A stretch of DNA of 64,000 nt from Osmia lignaria lignaria (GCF_051020975.1 NC_135037.1:620001-684000); one strand, 5' to 3'; positions 12,801 to 27,800 are shown, counted from the stretch's first letter. A program made the numbers and translations. The notes: generated by a model from the letters alone, not told the origin.

Positions 12801-15800
12801 CTGAGATTACTTGATAAGTAATTTATTTATTAGTTATTTCGATGCTGTCAGGAACACCTGTGTTCAATTGTGCAATCGATTTTAATGGACATACCTATAT
12901 AGTATTGTATATTTATTGATCACGTTGAAAAATGCAATAAGGATAAATTAACTAGGAATAGGTATCTCAATTCTTTTATGGCTTTCAACACTTTGTACCA
13001 TTAATTATTATTAGATAGAAGAGGCTGCGAATAAAATTAAATTTCAGGAAGAGGAAAAAATCGTTCGGGTTTCTGTCACGACCTCTCAGATCAACGATCG
13101 TAATTTCTTTAAGGGTTGTTCGACCCATCTAATCTCAAAGACGAAGACAAACTTTAGCTCACGATCAAGAGACCGTTCGCGACAATAACGAGCTTTTCCG
13201 TAGTAAGGTTTTTCGTGGACGTTGGATCTGTTAATTGTCTTATTCGCGAACGTCTTTCGATTTATTTATATCCTCTGTCTTTAAAAAAAGGATTTAAGAA
13301 AACTTTAGTGATGCAATCATAGTTAATGCAATCAATAATAATAATAAAAAACACTCATACAAAATTTATCAAATTAAATGGATCTAAATAGATTTCCGAA
13401 ATTTGCAACAGTTTTGAGTTATATTATTTTAAAATTTTCCAAACAAATCTAAAATCAATTTGATACAAGAAGGCATTTCCTGAAGAAGGTATCCTGAAAA
13501 TTTCTGTAGGCAGTTTGACTTTTTCCGTGCTTCCCGAAGATATAGGCAAATGATAAATCACAAAGGTATGAAATGTCATACATTTCCGTGAATGTCAGAG
13601 GAAAATGGGATGCTACAAGGGGGTAATCATGAAAACGCGTTGCGTCGAGGCGTGGCTTCCAGGATCGATACTTACGCCAGTTACTCGCGTTCCATCTTCT
13701 TCTTTCAGCCAAGATTAACGCCTTCTGCAATTTTCTAAATTGTTTGCAGTATATGCAACGGAGATGCAACGGAGAGTCATAAGAATATTTTTCAATTTAA
13801 TCGAGATCTTTGTCAAGATTTCTTTTATTTTAAAAATCTAAACCTATTTCAAATCTTGATAGGATGAAATTCAAGTATCATACGATTCCTTATCCAATTT
13901 TATGGATAATCCCCGTTTCACCTTAAACAGACTTAACGTTTTCTTTAAAAGGCTTCAGAGGATCAAATTCAAATAAATTGCATCTAATTTCTTATCACTG
14001 ATGTCGCTTATAATATCCTCTTTTTTTTCCTCGTCTGACATTTCTTTGCTGATATTCGAACGACAAACGATCCCTGGTAAAAAGAAAAAGAATTGCTCGA
14101 TCCAAAACGTGATCTATCTCCATTTCTCTCTATCTCGTCGATAAAAATTCCCATAATAACGCTCGTTCTGCCCTCTGATCTTCGTCTCCCTCTTGATCCT
14201 TATTGGATCGTTGGAGGGTATCAAAGAGCGAGAAGATAGGCTCTCTATCTTTCTCCTTTTGATCGGCTTGAGGATCATTTGAAAAGGATGAGGAGCAGAG
14301 GATTTCTACCGTCTGAACGGTGTCTCGTTCTTCCGGATATCTCTTCCATTTTCATTAAATTTTGCTAGCTTCGCGAGTTTCCAGGCGACAACCCATCACG
14401 CGGCTGGAAAGTTTTTATACGCCTCGGTAGACGTCTCGGTAGATCGCGGTGATTTTTCTGTGCGATGAAAACGGAAATTTGTTTTATGTTTTCGATACTA
14501 GACAGGATTTTCAGTGGTCGACGTAGAGGAAATTATTTTCAAGAAATGAAAAATTCATGCACCGAGAATTTTTAAAAGTAGATTATTTTTCTTTTGTTTA
14601 TTTAATAGTTTATTAAGGGAATCTTTTTAAATGTCAAAATGTAGATTTTTTCTTTGCATTGCTCGAAATATAAAAAAAATTTATAAAATCTCATATCAGT
14701 AGCGTTTCACGTTGGAGAAAATAACGCGAGACGCTTAGAGTGGTCGATTTTCGCGTAGACTCATTGTCAGTCCGCGCCCTCACTTGACATTAATTAAGGC
14801 CGATTCGACGAGACCGTTGGTCTGTATCGCGAGCACCGTCTCTTCGTTGACCTTAATGAATGTCGTGATCGAGCAAAATGTCGTGGATGCAAATAATACT
14901 CGACATGAAACGGTATCGTATCGAGCGTCTAATAAACAATTCGGTTAAATAATTCCTCGTACGTGAAATGTTAATTATAGAATTAAAATTTTTTCAAGAA
15001 TTATACATTATTCATTTTAATGTTTCCATTTCTATTTTCTGTTACAGTGAGATTACACGATAGCATACAGGAGGAAAATTACCATTACCTTGTATTTGAC
15101 TTGTAAGTACAATTAATTAAGAAAAAAAATAATTGAAATATTATTCTTGTTTCATACAACTTTATAGATTTTTCACATTGGAAACAGTATTTTAACTATC
15201 CCTCTTTTATCTTATATTCTTATCTCGGTGATTGTTAATTTGTACCATTCACCTAGCGATTACTCAAACGGTCGGTTCTCGTGAATTTTAATCAACTCCG
15301 ATTTACATATTAATGAATCCAGGCGGTGGCAACTACGATATCGATATTCCGTGGCGAAAAGTATCGTTAGCCATTTAATTACCAGCTCGATCGGTTTTGC
15401 AATAGTTCGTTAGAAGGTTTCTTCCGATTCAAGATAATTTTGTATTATCATCAACTGCGATAAAAAGTTCTTTTACCACAATAATGAAATACCACAGTGG
15501 CAAGATTTGAATTGATTGATTTGTTATCTTCGATTAACAGAGTGACTGGCGGAGAATTGTTCGAGGATATCGTGGCGCGAGAATTCTACAGCGAAGCGGA
15601 CGCATCACACTGTATCCAACAAATCCTGGAAAGCGTACACCACTGCCATCACAATGGTGTTGTGCACAGGGACCTGAAAGTACGTAAAGAGACAAGTTCA
15701 CTGTCGAAATAGTGCCATGCTTGAAAGGTCCAGTACATCGTGAACGAAATGTTCAGTCTGCTTAATCGAACATTTTCAGATAAACGTCCGTTCTTAATGA

Positions 15801-18800
15801 GCACGTTGTTTAGGGCGATAGACGAAGGAAGAGTAACACGAGGGTAGGAGAAGGTAAACGGACAGGGAAAATTAGCTTCGCTTAAGGTTACATAGGAAAT
15901 CCTTGTTGAAATTTTGCTGATTTTCATTTTCATTATCATCGGAAATCTGCACCTGAGAGTATTTCTCGTTCACGTTAATTAAATTATTATTAGGCAGAGG
16001 GGGATTAAAATATAGAACCAGCGAATTTGTTAGTTTGCATTTTGAACGTTAAAAAATTATTAAAACGTTTAATATATTGTGGGGTCACTGGTGACTAATA
16101 TCACAAATTTCAAATTACAAGTGATATTAATATTTATTATGTGAGGCACGAAGTGAAAAAGATTCGTATTCTGAATAATTATAATTATAGCCGTGTTACA
16201 CCATAATATGGTCACTGTCGTGAAATTTAAAATATCACGAGAATCAAAGAAAAGGTTAGAAAATGGGGGGGAAAAATGGTAGAACCGTGTTTGCGGGGGA
16301 TGCACGCGTGTGTGTGTGTGTATATGTTATATCTCCTGTTGGTGGATCAAGCTACAGCATGGCCGCGTAAAAATGCAGGACAACGGCAACGGTTTGTGCG
16401 AAGAGTGCGCAGGAATGTCGACGAGTCTGCTTCCTGTTGCAGCCCGAAAATTTACTCCTCGCGAGTAAGGCGAAAGGCGCGGCTGTGAAATTAGCGGATT
16501 TCGGATTGGCGATCGAGGTGCAGGGCGAAGCACAAGCATGGTTCGGTAAGTCGTCTAACTCTTCCCCTTTTTATTTTCCAATTTTATTTCTGCATAATTA
16601 TCGCATTATTAATACGTGTTTCGCTTCAAAAGACATATTAGAATATTTTTTGACAGATGATATATGTATTGTTGAATAAAAAAAAGAAAAAAATTAAACA
16701 GGAAGAGAAGGTAGAAAACAAACTAATTAAAAGTACATTAACACTTCTCCTCTGGTTTCATTATTTTTTTATACATATTTTAACATGTTACTAAAAAAAA
16801 AGAAAAGGAAGGAAAGCGAAGCACGTTTCCTGTATAAATTAAAAACCAGTCAGAAGAGTCTTGAAAACCGGCCCTCCGGTTATATCAGAGGGGACAAAGG
16901 GTTGCGTAACATTGTAAATGCAATTATAATCGAGTTTGAAACGATGTAAATCGTGCGAGTGTTTAAAAATACAGAAACGGAAAGAAAGGAAGTATGTAGA
17001 GAAGCTCGTTCATAGGTCCACGGAATTTACATAACGAATCGACGCTGGGGTTTATTTAAATTCGTTTGCATGTTCGCGTCAGCAGAAAGTGGGTGTTCCA
17101 GAAATAGAGAGAAAAAAAGAAAAGGATTTTTTCTCCCCCCCCACCCCCAGTTTTCGGTCCCTCCCCTCGTGTAATTCTTCGGTACATCTGCCAGTTCGCG
17201 TTTCACGTTTTCCTCCGTCGCGTCGCGTCGTTTCTAGGCTGTCGCGATTTAAATTTGACTGTCGACATTTTCATTCGTTCCAACCCCTCACCCCCTTGTC
17301 TTCTGCCACCCTACTGTCATTTAATGGCGGTTGTATAACCCGCCCCGGCGGGATATTACAGTGCATTTGTACAGGATGTTTCTAAAACAAAGTATAATAT
17401 ATACCAACAATAAGAAGAATAGTTTTACGCTGAAAGTTTTGAGAATAATTATCAATAATTATTACATATTGCAATAATATTTTTGAAAAAATTTAAGTTC
17501 AGATGTAGGATAACGATTGTCAATTGTAATTAATATTTCTCAATATTTTCTGGTAATTCTCAAAACTTTCAGAGTAAACTTGGTACAAGAAGAAAAAGAG
17601 TTTCATTTAAGGTATTTGAAGATATATTTATGTAACATTTTGTATAACATCTTTCTTACCTTTTAAGCCGTCATTTTAGAAACACACGGTACATACACGG
17701 TATGTCACGTTGGAACGGCCTGGTTCGACTGGCTGTTCCAGTTTGTTTTATCGCGGAAAAGCTGTAGGAAAGTTTTCCATGCTATTGGAAAAGTTTCCGC
17801 GGGCAAAGTAGATTCACTGTTCTGAGATTTTCGCTACGGTACAGGCCGCGTATTGTGTTTGCGGTCAAAGAATCATCATCCTTCCCTCCTGACGCGCACA
17901 TTTACTTTTCCCAAACGAGATTTCTCCATATTGTTCCACGGATTTTCATTTCTTTTTCCCCTCGTTTTCTCTCTCTAGGTTTCTCGATCATAGAAGTCGA
18001 TGTTTCACGATGTTAACCGAACGTTAGTTTCCGTTCTTGAATAGTCGATTCGTCTTCGTCTGGCAAGTTTCGAACTGTAGATCGCGAATCGCCGTAAACG
18101 ATTCATCGTCGCCATTTCTCGAGCGACACATTCGAAAGTTAGATCGTCAAGAGTTCCAGGATATCGACTTGCGTAATGGTCGATCCTAGCCAACCGAATA
18201 GAACGCAGATAAGGGTGAAATTGGCCCCGATTTTCGTCGCTCCGCGCAAAATTACCCTCGATTCACGCGATACTTGCTGCAACTCAATGTTTAGAAAATT
18301 CTTGAAATGTAACTACGGAGAGATTGATATACAGTCGCTTGGAAGATTCTATGATAATCTCCTTTCATTTTTGAATATTTTGCAAAGGAGCCTTCTTTTC
18401 GTCTAAATCAAACACTGATTTTCTGAGCATAAACCGAATCGATCGGTTGGATAGGTTTCGCCGGGACGCCCGGTTACCTCAGTCCGGAAGTCCTCAAGAA
18501 AGAACCATACGGAAAACCCGTCGACATTTGGGCATGCGGTGTCATTCTTTACATCCTCCTCGTCGGTTACCCGCCTTTCTGGGACGAGGATCAGCATCGA
18601 CTGTATGCGCAGATCAAGGCTGGATCGTACGACGTAAGAAGCAATCGTATTTACATACATATACGAGCCACGATTTCCGGGGAATAACTATTGACCGATG
18701 AGAAGTTGACGAGCGGGACGGTACAGGGGCGAAGGGAGCACTTCGCATGCTCCGCCCTCTCTCCATGTTTGATCCTCCCGTTCAAAGTTCGTCGCAACGC

Positions 18801-21800
18801 TGACTTCGTACCATCTCGCTTTCTCGCGAAGTCTCTACTTTCTTCTTTGTCAGGCAACGCGATTAAAATGTGTGTGCGTAAGGTGTGAATTATCGACGAC
18901 GACCAATCGTACCCGCATTCTTTAGCCTCGTCAACATCTCATCGGTCAATAGAGTACTTGGAACTCGGTCGATTCACTTTTATTCTCTAACAAGGAGAAC
19001 TATCCAAGTGTTACACTTACTTATTAATGAAACTTTGCCAGCTTGTAGAGTTCGTCGAGCTGAACACGCCTATACCCCCTTTTGGGGGCAGACGGCTAAT
19101 TGTTTAAAAGATATTAACAATTACAGTTAGTTACTACTTACATTCTGAAGTATGACAAACTTACACATACAATTCGCAATCTAGAGATCCACGGTTCAAA
19201 TCCTTGGTTCCCAACATTTTCTTTTTTTTTTTAATGATAATTTGTCTCTTTTTGAATAACTACTACATAAAAATTATCATCATAAAAAAAAAAAAGAAAA
19301 AAAAAACCAGCAGAAACCTAGGAGATTTGAACCGAGGACCTTTAGATTACGAGTTATGTGTTTAACCACGGAGCAGATCCCTGACTTGCAAGTTAAAGAT
19401 CCTCGGTTCAAATCCTTGGTTCCCAAAAAAAATTTTTTTTTTTATAATGATAATTTTTATGTAATAGTTATTCAAAAAGAGACAAATTATCATTAAAAAA
19501 AAAAAAAAAAAAAATGTTGGAAATCAAGGATTTGAACCGTGGATCTCTAGATTGCGAGTTGTATGTGTGAGTCTGTCATACATCTCAATGTAAGTAGTAA
19601 CTAACTTTAATTATTAATATCTTTTAAACAATTAGTCGTCTGCCCACAAAACGGGGTATAGGCGCGTTCAGCTCGACGAGCTCTACAAGCTGGCAAAGTT
19701 TCATTAATAAGTGAGTGTAACACTTGGGTAGTTCCCCTTGTAAGAGCGCATCTTTTCCCGATTAGTCTTGACTTTTTTTTTTTATTGCATTATTTTATTA
19801 GCGTCTTAAATAACTTTTGATGAAATGTGATAAAAAATGTAATCGTTCAGCGTGACAAGATACGACGGATTTATGTGTTTCTGGAACATTAAATAAATTT
19901 ATCACCGTTGTATCTGTTGTCCAGTATCCAAGCCCGGAATGGGACACCGTCACGCCGGAAGCGAAGAACCTAATCAATCAGATGCTGACGGTGAACCCCA
20001 GCAAAAGGATCACCGCCAGCGAAGCGCTGAAGCATCCCTGGATCTGCGTAAGTAAAACCATCCTTGTCGAATTTTCATTTATCATCGTTTAAATAGGAAA
20101 AGTAAAAAAATTTCACGCTAATTAGAAGAAAATTTGTTAACTTGAATTGATATTGATCTCTTTCTTTTTTCTTATGTGTTTCAGCAACGTGAACGCGTTG
20201 CATCTGTCGTCCACAGACAAGAGACTGTGGACTGTTTGAAGAAATTCAACGCAAGGCGCAAATTAAAGGTAAGTTCGTTGCTTAACGCAGTTTAATTAAT
20301 ACTGCACGATAATGCTTCCCTCCCTCGGCCTCCTCGCTATAGTTTGTTGGCCAACCGGACAAATGATTAGAGGGTGGATACGGAGCTACGAGTTTCTCAA
20401 TTAATAGAATTCACCGCGAGAATATGTTGGTAACGTTGTAGCTGAACTACGGGTTAACTAGTTACACGCAAGTTTCGATTCGAGACATCGAGTGTTAAGG
20501 TTCGCCGGCCCGTTAAATGAAACTACAGCGCAACGTCTGTTGGGATAAACTAGTGTTTAGCGTTTAATTATTATTAGACCTTTGCCAAAAACTGACAGTG
20601 AACACGATCGATCGGCTAACAACTTGGAATCGATTTCCCTCTGTCCCGAACAAATTCGAATGATTCATGCGGTTTCAGCGTGATCAATTTAATCGTTCTT
20701 TTATTCTGGACAAAATGATCGTTATTATATTATTTTTAACAATTTAATTTCATAACACCTGCACTTCATAGAAAAGGCTTATTTTATAAAAATTATAATA
20801 CTATTCATTCTCTCAAAGTTAATCATAGTCCACCATTACTAAATTAATTTTTATTTATAATAGAATTTGCTTATAATAAAATGCTTCAGCTGTATTATCG
20901 TTTTTCTTTTTATTCATCGTAAGCATGTTTGGTAGAGGTAATGAGGTAATGTTTGATTGGGAATTCGTAGATTCCCCTACCTCGGTTCAGTTTCGCTTCG
21001 AGGCCTGTTACGATCGCAACTGTTCCAGTGTCATTCGAATTGTCGTTGGAATCGTATGTCTGCTACATGTGTTCTCGCGATTACGCTCACAAGGTGAGCC
21101 TTCGAAGTGCTTCTCTTCGATTTCAACAAACAGTTACGTGTCGTTAGATCACGTTGTTACGAATCTTTTGTACTAGTTTAATAAATATTTTATGTTTATT
21201 TATACTTGTGTAACAGGTAGTTTCAAGTAAAACAGGTTGCTACTGATAATGGTATAATTATGTGATTATAGTAGAAGTTTACAGAGTATATTCTATAGAT
21301 ATTGTAGAAAATTATTAGTGTCGTTAAAGTGTTCCATTCTTGATTACAGAGAAAAGTAAAAAGGAGAGAATAAACGATTTTCAGTGTTGAAAATTTTTAG
21401 TTAACATAATGGCAAAGTTTCTATAATATTTTCGAGTATTTTCAAATAGGTATCCTCTTTCTATTGGGAAAAAATGAAGAAATTACTTATAGAGTGACGA
21501 ATCATTGAAAATATCAATAATTATACAGCTTATCTAATACAGCTAATCTATGCATCAATCTCTGCTTTCTATTATAAAAAAGAAAAAGGAACACTAGTTA
21601 CATGTCGTTGTTACATGTAAAATATTGATATCTTTTCATCAAGCGACACGAATGCCTTGAAGCACGAACCCGTTCGTCGTTCGTTGAGAAATTATAATTT
21701 ATAATCACGATTGGGAACGACACGTGTGACTCATTAGGTAAGCGCTTGTTCCTCTATTTACTTAGGTACGCGAACGTCGCGTCGGTCTGGCAATTAAATT

Positions 21801-24800
21801 TCTGTGCGCACGTTTCATCCCTGAATTGCACGAGAACGTTCGTTTAACCCTTTCTTTACTAAATACTAATATTTTAGATAGTTGATATCAATTTTCGATA
21901 CTAATATTTCTTGAACCGATACCAAATCAATATTTCATCAAGTTATTAAGTTTTCAAGATTCCTTGATTAAATTTTTTAAAATTTTCTTACTTTGATCAG
22001 AAAGTTTGATCAGTTTTCCTGTAGATAATTAATTTATAAAGGAACCTATGTGTTAAAGGAACTCTATTATTGAAGACTCATCTAGTAGTTTTATTTGTTC
22101 TAGCACTCCCTCGAATAAAGTGATTACAACGAAACAGGGTGTATCGCTAGCTTTTTTTCGTTCCGTCGTACTATCGATGGATAACATACATACATACATA
22201 GTAGTACACAAGGTAGCGTCGAACAATCGTATTTCTTGTACGGTTGGCAGTGATTAAGTAAACCTCGATATCGACTACCATCCGTTGTAACGGTATTCGC
22301 ATAAATAACGCCCATGAATACGCTTCTCTTTTTTTTCATTCGATCACCTTTGATCGATACTATCCGAACGCGGTCGAGCAACACGGACAGATTTGTGAGA
22401 CTTCAATCACGCGATCGTTCCATTAAGCCGAATGTAATTACCACTCGATCCTTAATGCTGGCTATTCGGAAAGGATCTTACGGAATTGGCGCAAACGACA
22501 CAAGTTTTTGTCTTATGTTTTACCTGTGGAACATTCAACTTCCGTGACCCGAAGAGGGAGAATCGTTTAATGTCGCAATTAAATTAAAATTGGGGCTCTC
22601 TCCATGGTCCGTCGTCCGAGGGTTAATCACTCTTCCTTAAAAAATAAGTAGGATATCGATTGATTTGCGATGTTTTCGTGATCACTTAGGGTGGTTAATC
22701 TCCTGTAATGGAATAATCGAATTTCATTAGAGTAATCGAGATGATGCTAATTACCATGATATTAATTACCGTGATTAGGAATATTTCGTGATCGTTCGAA
22801 CGGGTTCATTTCACGGACTAACGAAATAGGTATTAACGATTAAAGTAACACCACTAATATTGTTTCTAATAACAAAATACTTCGATGAAATGGTCATTAA
22901 AAATAATTGAAACAGTAATGTTCTTTTTTTCTCAACTCTTCGGCACATCGTAAATCATGGTCAAACGTTTTTTTCAAAGCTCGATGCTCTTCAATCCTGT
23001 TAATTACTTTCGTGATCAACTAATCGTGATCGACTAATTTTCTTAATGGAACAAGAGTTAGATTTAACGGCGCATCTTACAGCCAGATGGTAGACGCGTT
23101 TGATTTTAATCAAGAAAGTTTTTACTATCAACTTTCCGTGAAACATTTCGCTGAAACAACATTCACGGTGTATGTATAAAAAATCTCGCTTAAACTCATC
23201 GCAAAGTCAGCAGAAACGTTTCAAAGCGTTAAAAAAAAAGGAACATTTCTTAATGCTATGAATAAATCACGGATCTTCTTTTGCCAACAATTAGTGTCGG
23301 TGTTTACTGAAAAACACGAGTGAAAAGTGTGCAGGAAGAAAAGTTGAAACTCAACCGAAAGTAGTGAAGATTCAACACGAATGAAATATGAAGGCGTTGA
23401 AAAGCAAATTTGCATTATGCAGGCAACAGGAAGCGACCATTCCCGAGGTATATGTATACTTACCGTTTCATCGCGTTGAATTATTAATCGGCTAAATTGC
23501 CTTGAGTTTTACTTAATATCTTAGTAGGAAAAAATATTAAAGAAAATTTTCTACTATTAATATTATAACAAAAACTCGAGGTATAAAAACGGAACGAACG
23601 AATACTTACTCATTTTTATTTAATTGTGACGCATTTTCATTGTGACAATGAAGGCGTTAATGACGATAACACTTGTAGTATTTAATATATGAAATTTAAA
23701 TAGTAGAGGGGTTACGGTGTACCCCGGGACGAAAATAGAAGCTGGCCTCTAATCGAAATCGATTGTTCTGTACGGTAAACATTTGAAGTAAATATTTTCT
23801 GGATGCTACAGTGCTACGTCAAACGCGTTGTATCGATGCCCCTTTTATTAGCTGTATTTGCGTTCGTTCGTTCGTTCGTTCGTTCGTTCGTGTTTGTTGT
23901 ATCGTTGCCGAGAAATTCACTGTTAAACAATCTTATTATTTATCCACGAATACTGATACTTTCCTCTGCGTATTCGAAATATCTTTACCGTAAACTAAAC
24001 CTTTTTTTTTTTTTCTTCAAAAATTTTGCCACTAGAAAATTAATATTTTTATTTTACAGGGAAAAATAATATGTTAATATTTTAATTTTGTATAGAAAGT
24101 TTTCTGGAGATGTAAGGTAATAACGGTGCGGTCAGGTAGACGATGGGTAACAGGTCGGCGAATGGGTGGCGTTTAATTTAGATAAAAGACGCTCTGGACA
24201 TGAATTAATGGCGAAAACGTAATCTATCGATCTGCTGTGAGAAAGGTCCGTTGCGTCGCGTCGCGTCGCGTCGGTGAATCGTGCTCCAGAGAATACTGAT
24301 AAGCATAGAATTCTTCGAGCGTAAGGAATTATCGGTGGAAAATAATGGAGTGAGTGTCGTGAGCGAGTCTGAAGTCTTATCGTTCAATAAATGTAATAGA
24401 ACGTACCGGATGTTGGTCGAGATGGTACAAAAGAAGCATTAAACGAATTCATGTCTATCGTACGGCGTCGTTCTTGGTCGAGAAATGGACATGATTAATT
24501 CGTGATGACGTGTTTCATCTTCTTGGTCGTATGGAAATTTCTCTCTCTATCCCTCAGCAACGAAATCGTTCAACGAAACTGAATTGAAATTGCAAATTAC
24601 ACGAGTTTGATGCTTTGCCCAGCTCGATCTAAAGTTTCCTTTAGTATGATGCTTGAAACTCGTTACTTTATGGAAGCTAAGTAAATGTTAATTATATTAT
24701 TTATTGAAAATTAATGAAACACTTGTTAAGAAATAAAAGTTGGAAGTTATAGTACCGTGCGTCGTCGACTTTCCTGACGGATCCTTGACCATACACTGGC

Positions 24801-27800
24801 TCTTGTTTCAGCGTCTCTAAATAATTAAGACCTTGACCGAACGAGAGTTAATTAACGAAAGAAAGACTAATGTTTTGTCGGTTTGTTTGTTCGCAGGTCG
24901 CTATTCTGACGACCATGTTGGCGACGAGGAACTTTTCCAGTAAGTATGATGCACAGGGTAAGTACCTCCGGCCCTCTTCAGTGCTTCATGGACCACGACA
25001 GACAGTACTTTTATATCACCTATTAAATTTTACATCCAGCCCTCTGTATCTCTCTGTATCTGTCTATCTTTGCCTCGGTTTCTATCTCTTCCCTAACTTT
25101 TTCTTTTTCTACCTGTCTTTTTCGTTTACGTTCCTGAATTCATAGTTCATAAACCCAGCTCTTTCTTCATCTGTCTTGCACATCCCCCTGTTTATATATT
25201 ATATATACATACATATAATATAGAGGTTCTGTTCATCAACCCTTTCGTTCTTTTCGAGAGGTGCTTCAGAACATGGCACTGTACGTACTTCCGTTTCACT
25301 TATTCAAGAAGTTCTACTCTCGTGACACTTCTTTTTTTCGGATATGAATGCTTCAGGGTTGTTTTTCAATTAAATTTTGCGAATAGAGAATGGTATTGGA
25401 GTTGGTTGTTTGAAAAAATAAAATATACGTTCAGATACCACGAAATGAAGCACCGACGATCATTCTTGCTCGTGCACCGAACGAAATAGACACCCGTTAT
25501 GTTAATCCCCGCCTATAGAATCTAAATCTAGGCGATCGGAGCAGCGAGGTGAAATTGACCTAAAAATCACCCCGTACAATTATCCATTTCCATTGGCACA
25601 ACCACGACGGTAGATCTTCGTGATCTTCCCCGATCACCTCATTGGTTTGCTCCGGCATTATTCAACGAATTTCATCCTCGCTTGCTCTTGTCATTAGCAA
25701 TAATCATCATGATTATTTGTTCACAAACCTCGTGTTACTATGTACTCATAGTCGATGCACTTGGCTCGCACTTCATATCATGCAAGGACTGTGCTAAGTT
25801 ACCCAGAAGGGAAACATTTCTTACAATTTTCCTTGTATCATAATATTTTCTCTTCATTGTCATTCGTTTGTTAACCACGCGAATCGTCGCAGTGGACTCA
25901 AGCAGTTTTCTAATCATCGAACACCATATCGAGTCATGCTTCGAAACAAATACGAATTTCATCAAAATCTATTTAACACTTTGATGGTTGCATACTTTGT
26001 GGAATTTTATTTCCAACTTTTTAAGGTATTAAAATGACCAATATTGCATCGGTCGTCAAAGTCTTAATTTTCATTTGCTTGAGACAAGATGTCATTGATC
26101 ATTCATTATTCGTTTCATCGTTTAGAAGAAAAATTCATTGGAAGTTGAAATGGCTAGTGTTCGTTTGGGTGATGTTTCGATTTGAACGATTCAAAGTGTG
26201 AATTTTCAAAGGATTTATCATTTTTATTTTGAAAGGTAAAATTCATATAATTGTGTTTCGGTGTTGAAAGATTGTGTTAATAGAAAGGAAAAAAAAAAAA
26301 AAATATCAAGTACAACTGTTTAGGTCCACTGTCGAGAAGTGCCCGCGAATGATTTATTGTATTGTTTAGTTATTGCTAACCACTCTGTAGCGCCTGTCGT
26401 ATGGATAAGACAACAACGAAATTTGAAACACTCCCGTGGACCACTTTTTCTATTTGCCTTGAATTCGTGCCACATATTTTGGAACTATCTATTAAACTAC
26501 TAACGCAAACATATTCTATATCTACAAATCACTCAGATTTGGTCGTACAAGATAAACATTTGCATGGAGTAATACATTTTAATCCAAATATTATATGTAT
26601 AACAATATTTTTACAAAATTGATATATTTTCTTGAACAAAACCCATTTCGTCAACTTTTAGCAATGTGATTTTTTATTCAAGGAGACGTATCTAGAAAAA
26701 AATTTGTATTTTAACTTTGTATATTTCTGAAAAATGCAGTTTCTTTCGAATTCGCATTTATGAAATTCGAACGAGAAGGAATTTTCATCGGCGTGGCGAT
26801 AAAGATTCAGCCGAAAGACCTCGGCTCCGAAGTGTTCCAAAATACGAAACATGAATGTTAAATCACGCAAATCCATGTCTGTATTGTGTACGTCTGTATA
26901 CACACACGACACCCTGTTAGTTTGACTGGTGCGCATCTTGAATCTGGATGCTCGACAAAACGGCATAATCTTTTCATGTATTCGGATACGAATCGAATAC
27001 ACATCCGCTATACATACGCACACACATTTACGACAAGAAAAAAAAAAGTTACCCTAGAATGCAGCATCCTCAGTTTAGTCGAGTAGATGAGCATCTTGCA
27101 TTTCTGTGTAGAGACACGACACCTGTAAACGCGACACATTTACCCCTCCACCCTGAAAAGACAAGAATAATGATTTCACTGTTTGACGATCTTCTGTGTT
27201 TATATTTTCGTTGATTTTTCTTTTTCTTATTATCATTTTCTATTGTTATTGCGACTGTTTTCTGTGCGAAAAGACACATCGTCGGGGACACTTCACGCTC
27301 GAAGTAGAATCAGGTAGGACACGTTAGGCAATGATCAATTTTCTGTGAAACCTGTGAATATTTTTATTGTAAAAATTATGGAATTATGGAAGACTAACAA
27401 TTAGGTTACTTTGATGTCGATTCAGGATTCTTGGGGGTGGAGGGATCTCGAAGGGTTGAAACGTGGAAGGTAATGTTCTGGCGTTGAAATTGAGAAAAAA
27501 AAGAGGAAATTCTTTTCTACTTAAATTGATTAAAGAATAAAAATTATTTTTTCTAATTTTTATCTTTTCAATTTTTCCATTTGGGGAATTATGTACATAA
27601 CAGAAGATATACAAAAATTTTTATTTCTTTTCATACCTTCTGCTATGTTACAAATTTTACAAAAGTCCACAATCTATCTATGAAAATAATTTTAATTCCT
27701 CCGTAATTAGAAAATGAGTAATTGGCAAGATTGAAAGAAAAATGAGTTCGCGATCGAACGTGCGAAGGAAACAGAGTAATTTTTTCGCAGTTCGCGTGTT

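Larger units (their letters stand above)
856..15047 (+). other. 14.2-kb CaMKII intron with a transposon nest
   Basis: No coding exon is recognisable. It holds a terminal-inverted-repeat element (2085-2968), a decayed tRNA-like B box on the minus strand near 4505, and a nest of repeats at about 5870-10690. The stretches 3010-5870 and 10690-15047 are AT-rich and show nothing I can name. Confidence 0.75.
20269..24896 (+). other. CaMKII intron, 4.6 kb
   Basis: Contains a (TTCG)n microsatellite (23860-23892), a short (GTCGC)n run at 24253-24274, and a dispersed-repeat copy at 24752-24796. It is otherwise AT-rich with no recognisable exon. The acceptor region TTTGTTTGTTCGCAG is strong. Confidence 0.75.

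Noticed and set aside
13455..13769. 104-codon minus-strand frame with internal splice-like sites
   Set aside because: No recognised domain; length is within chance expectation.
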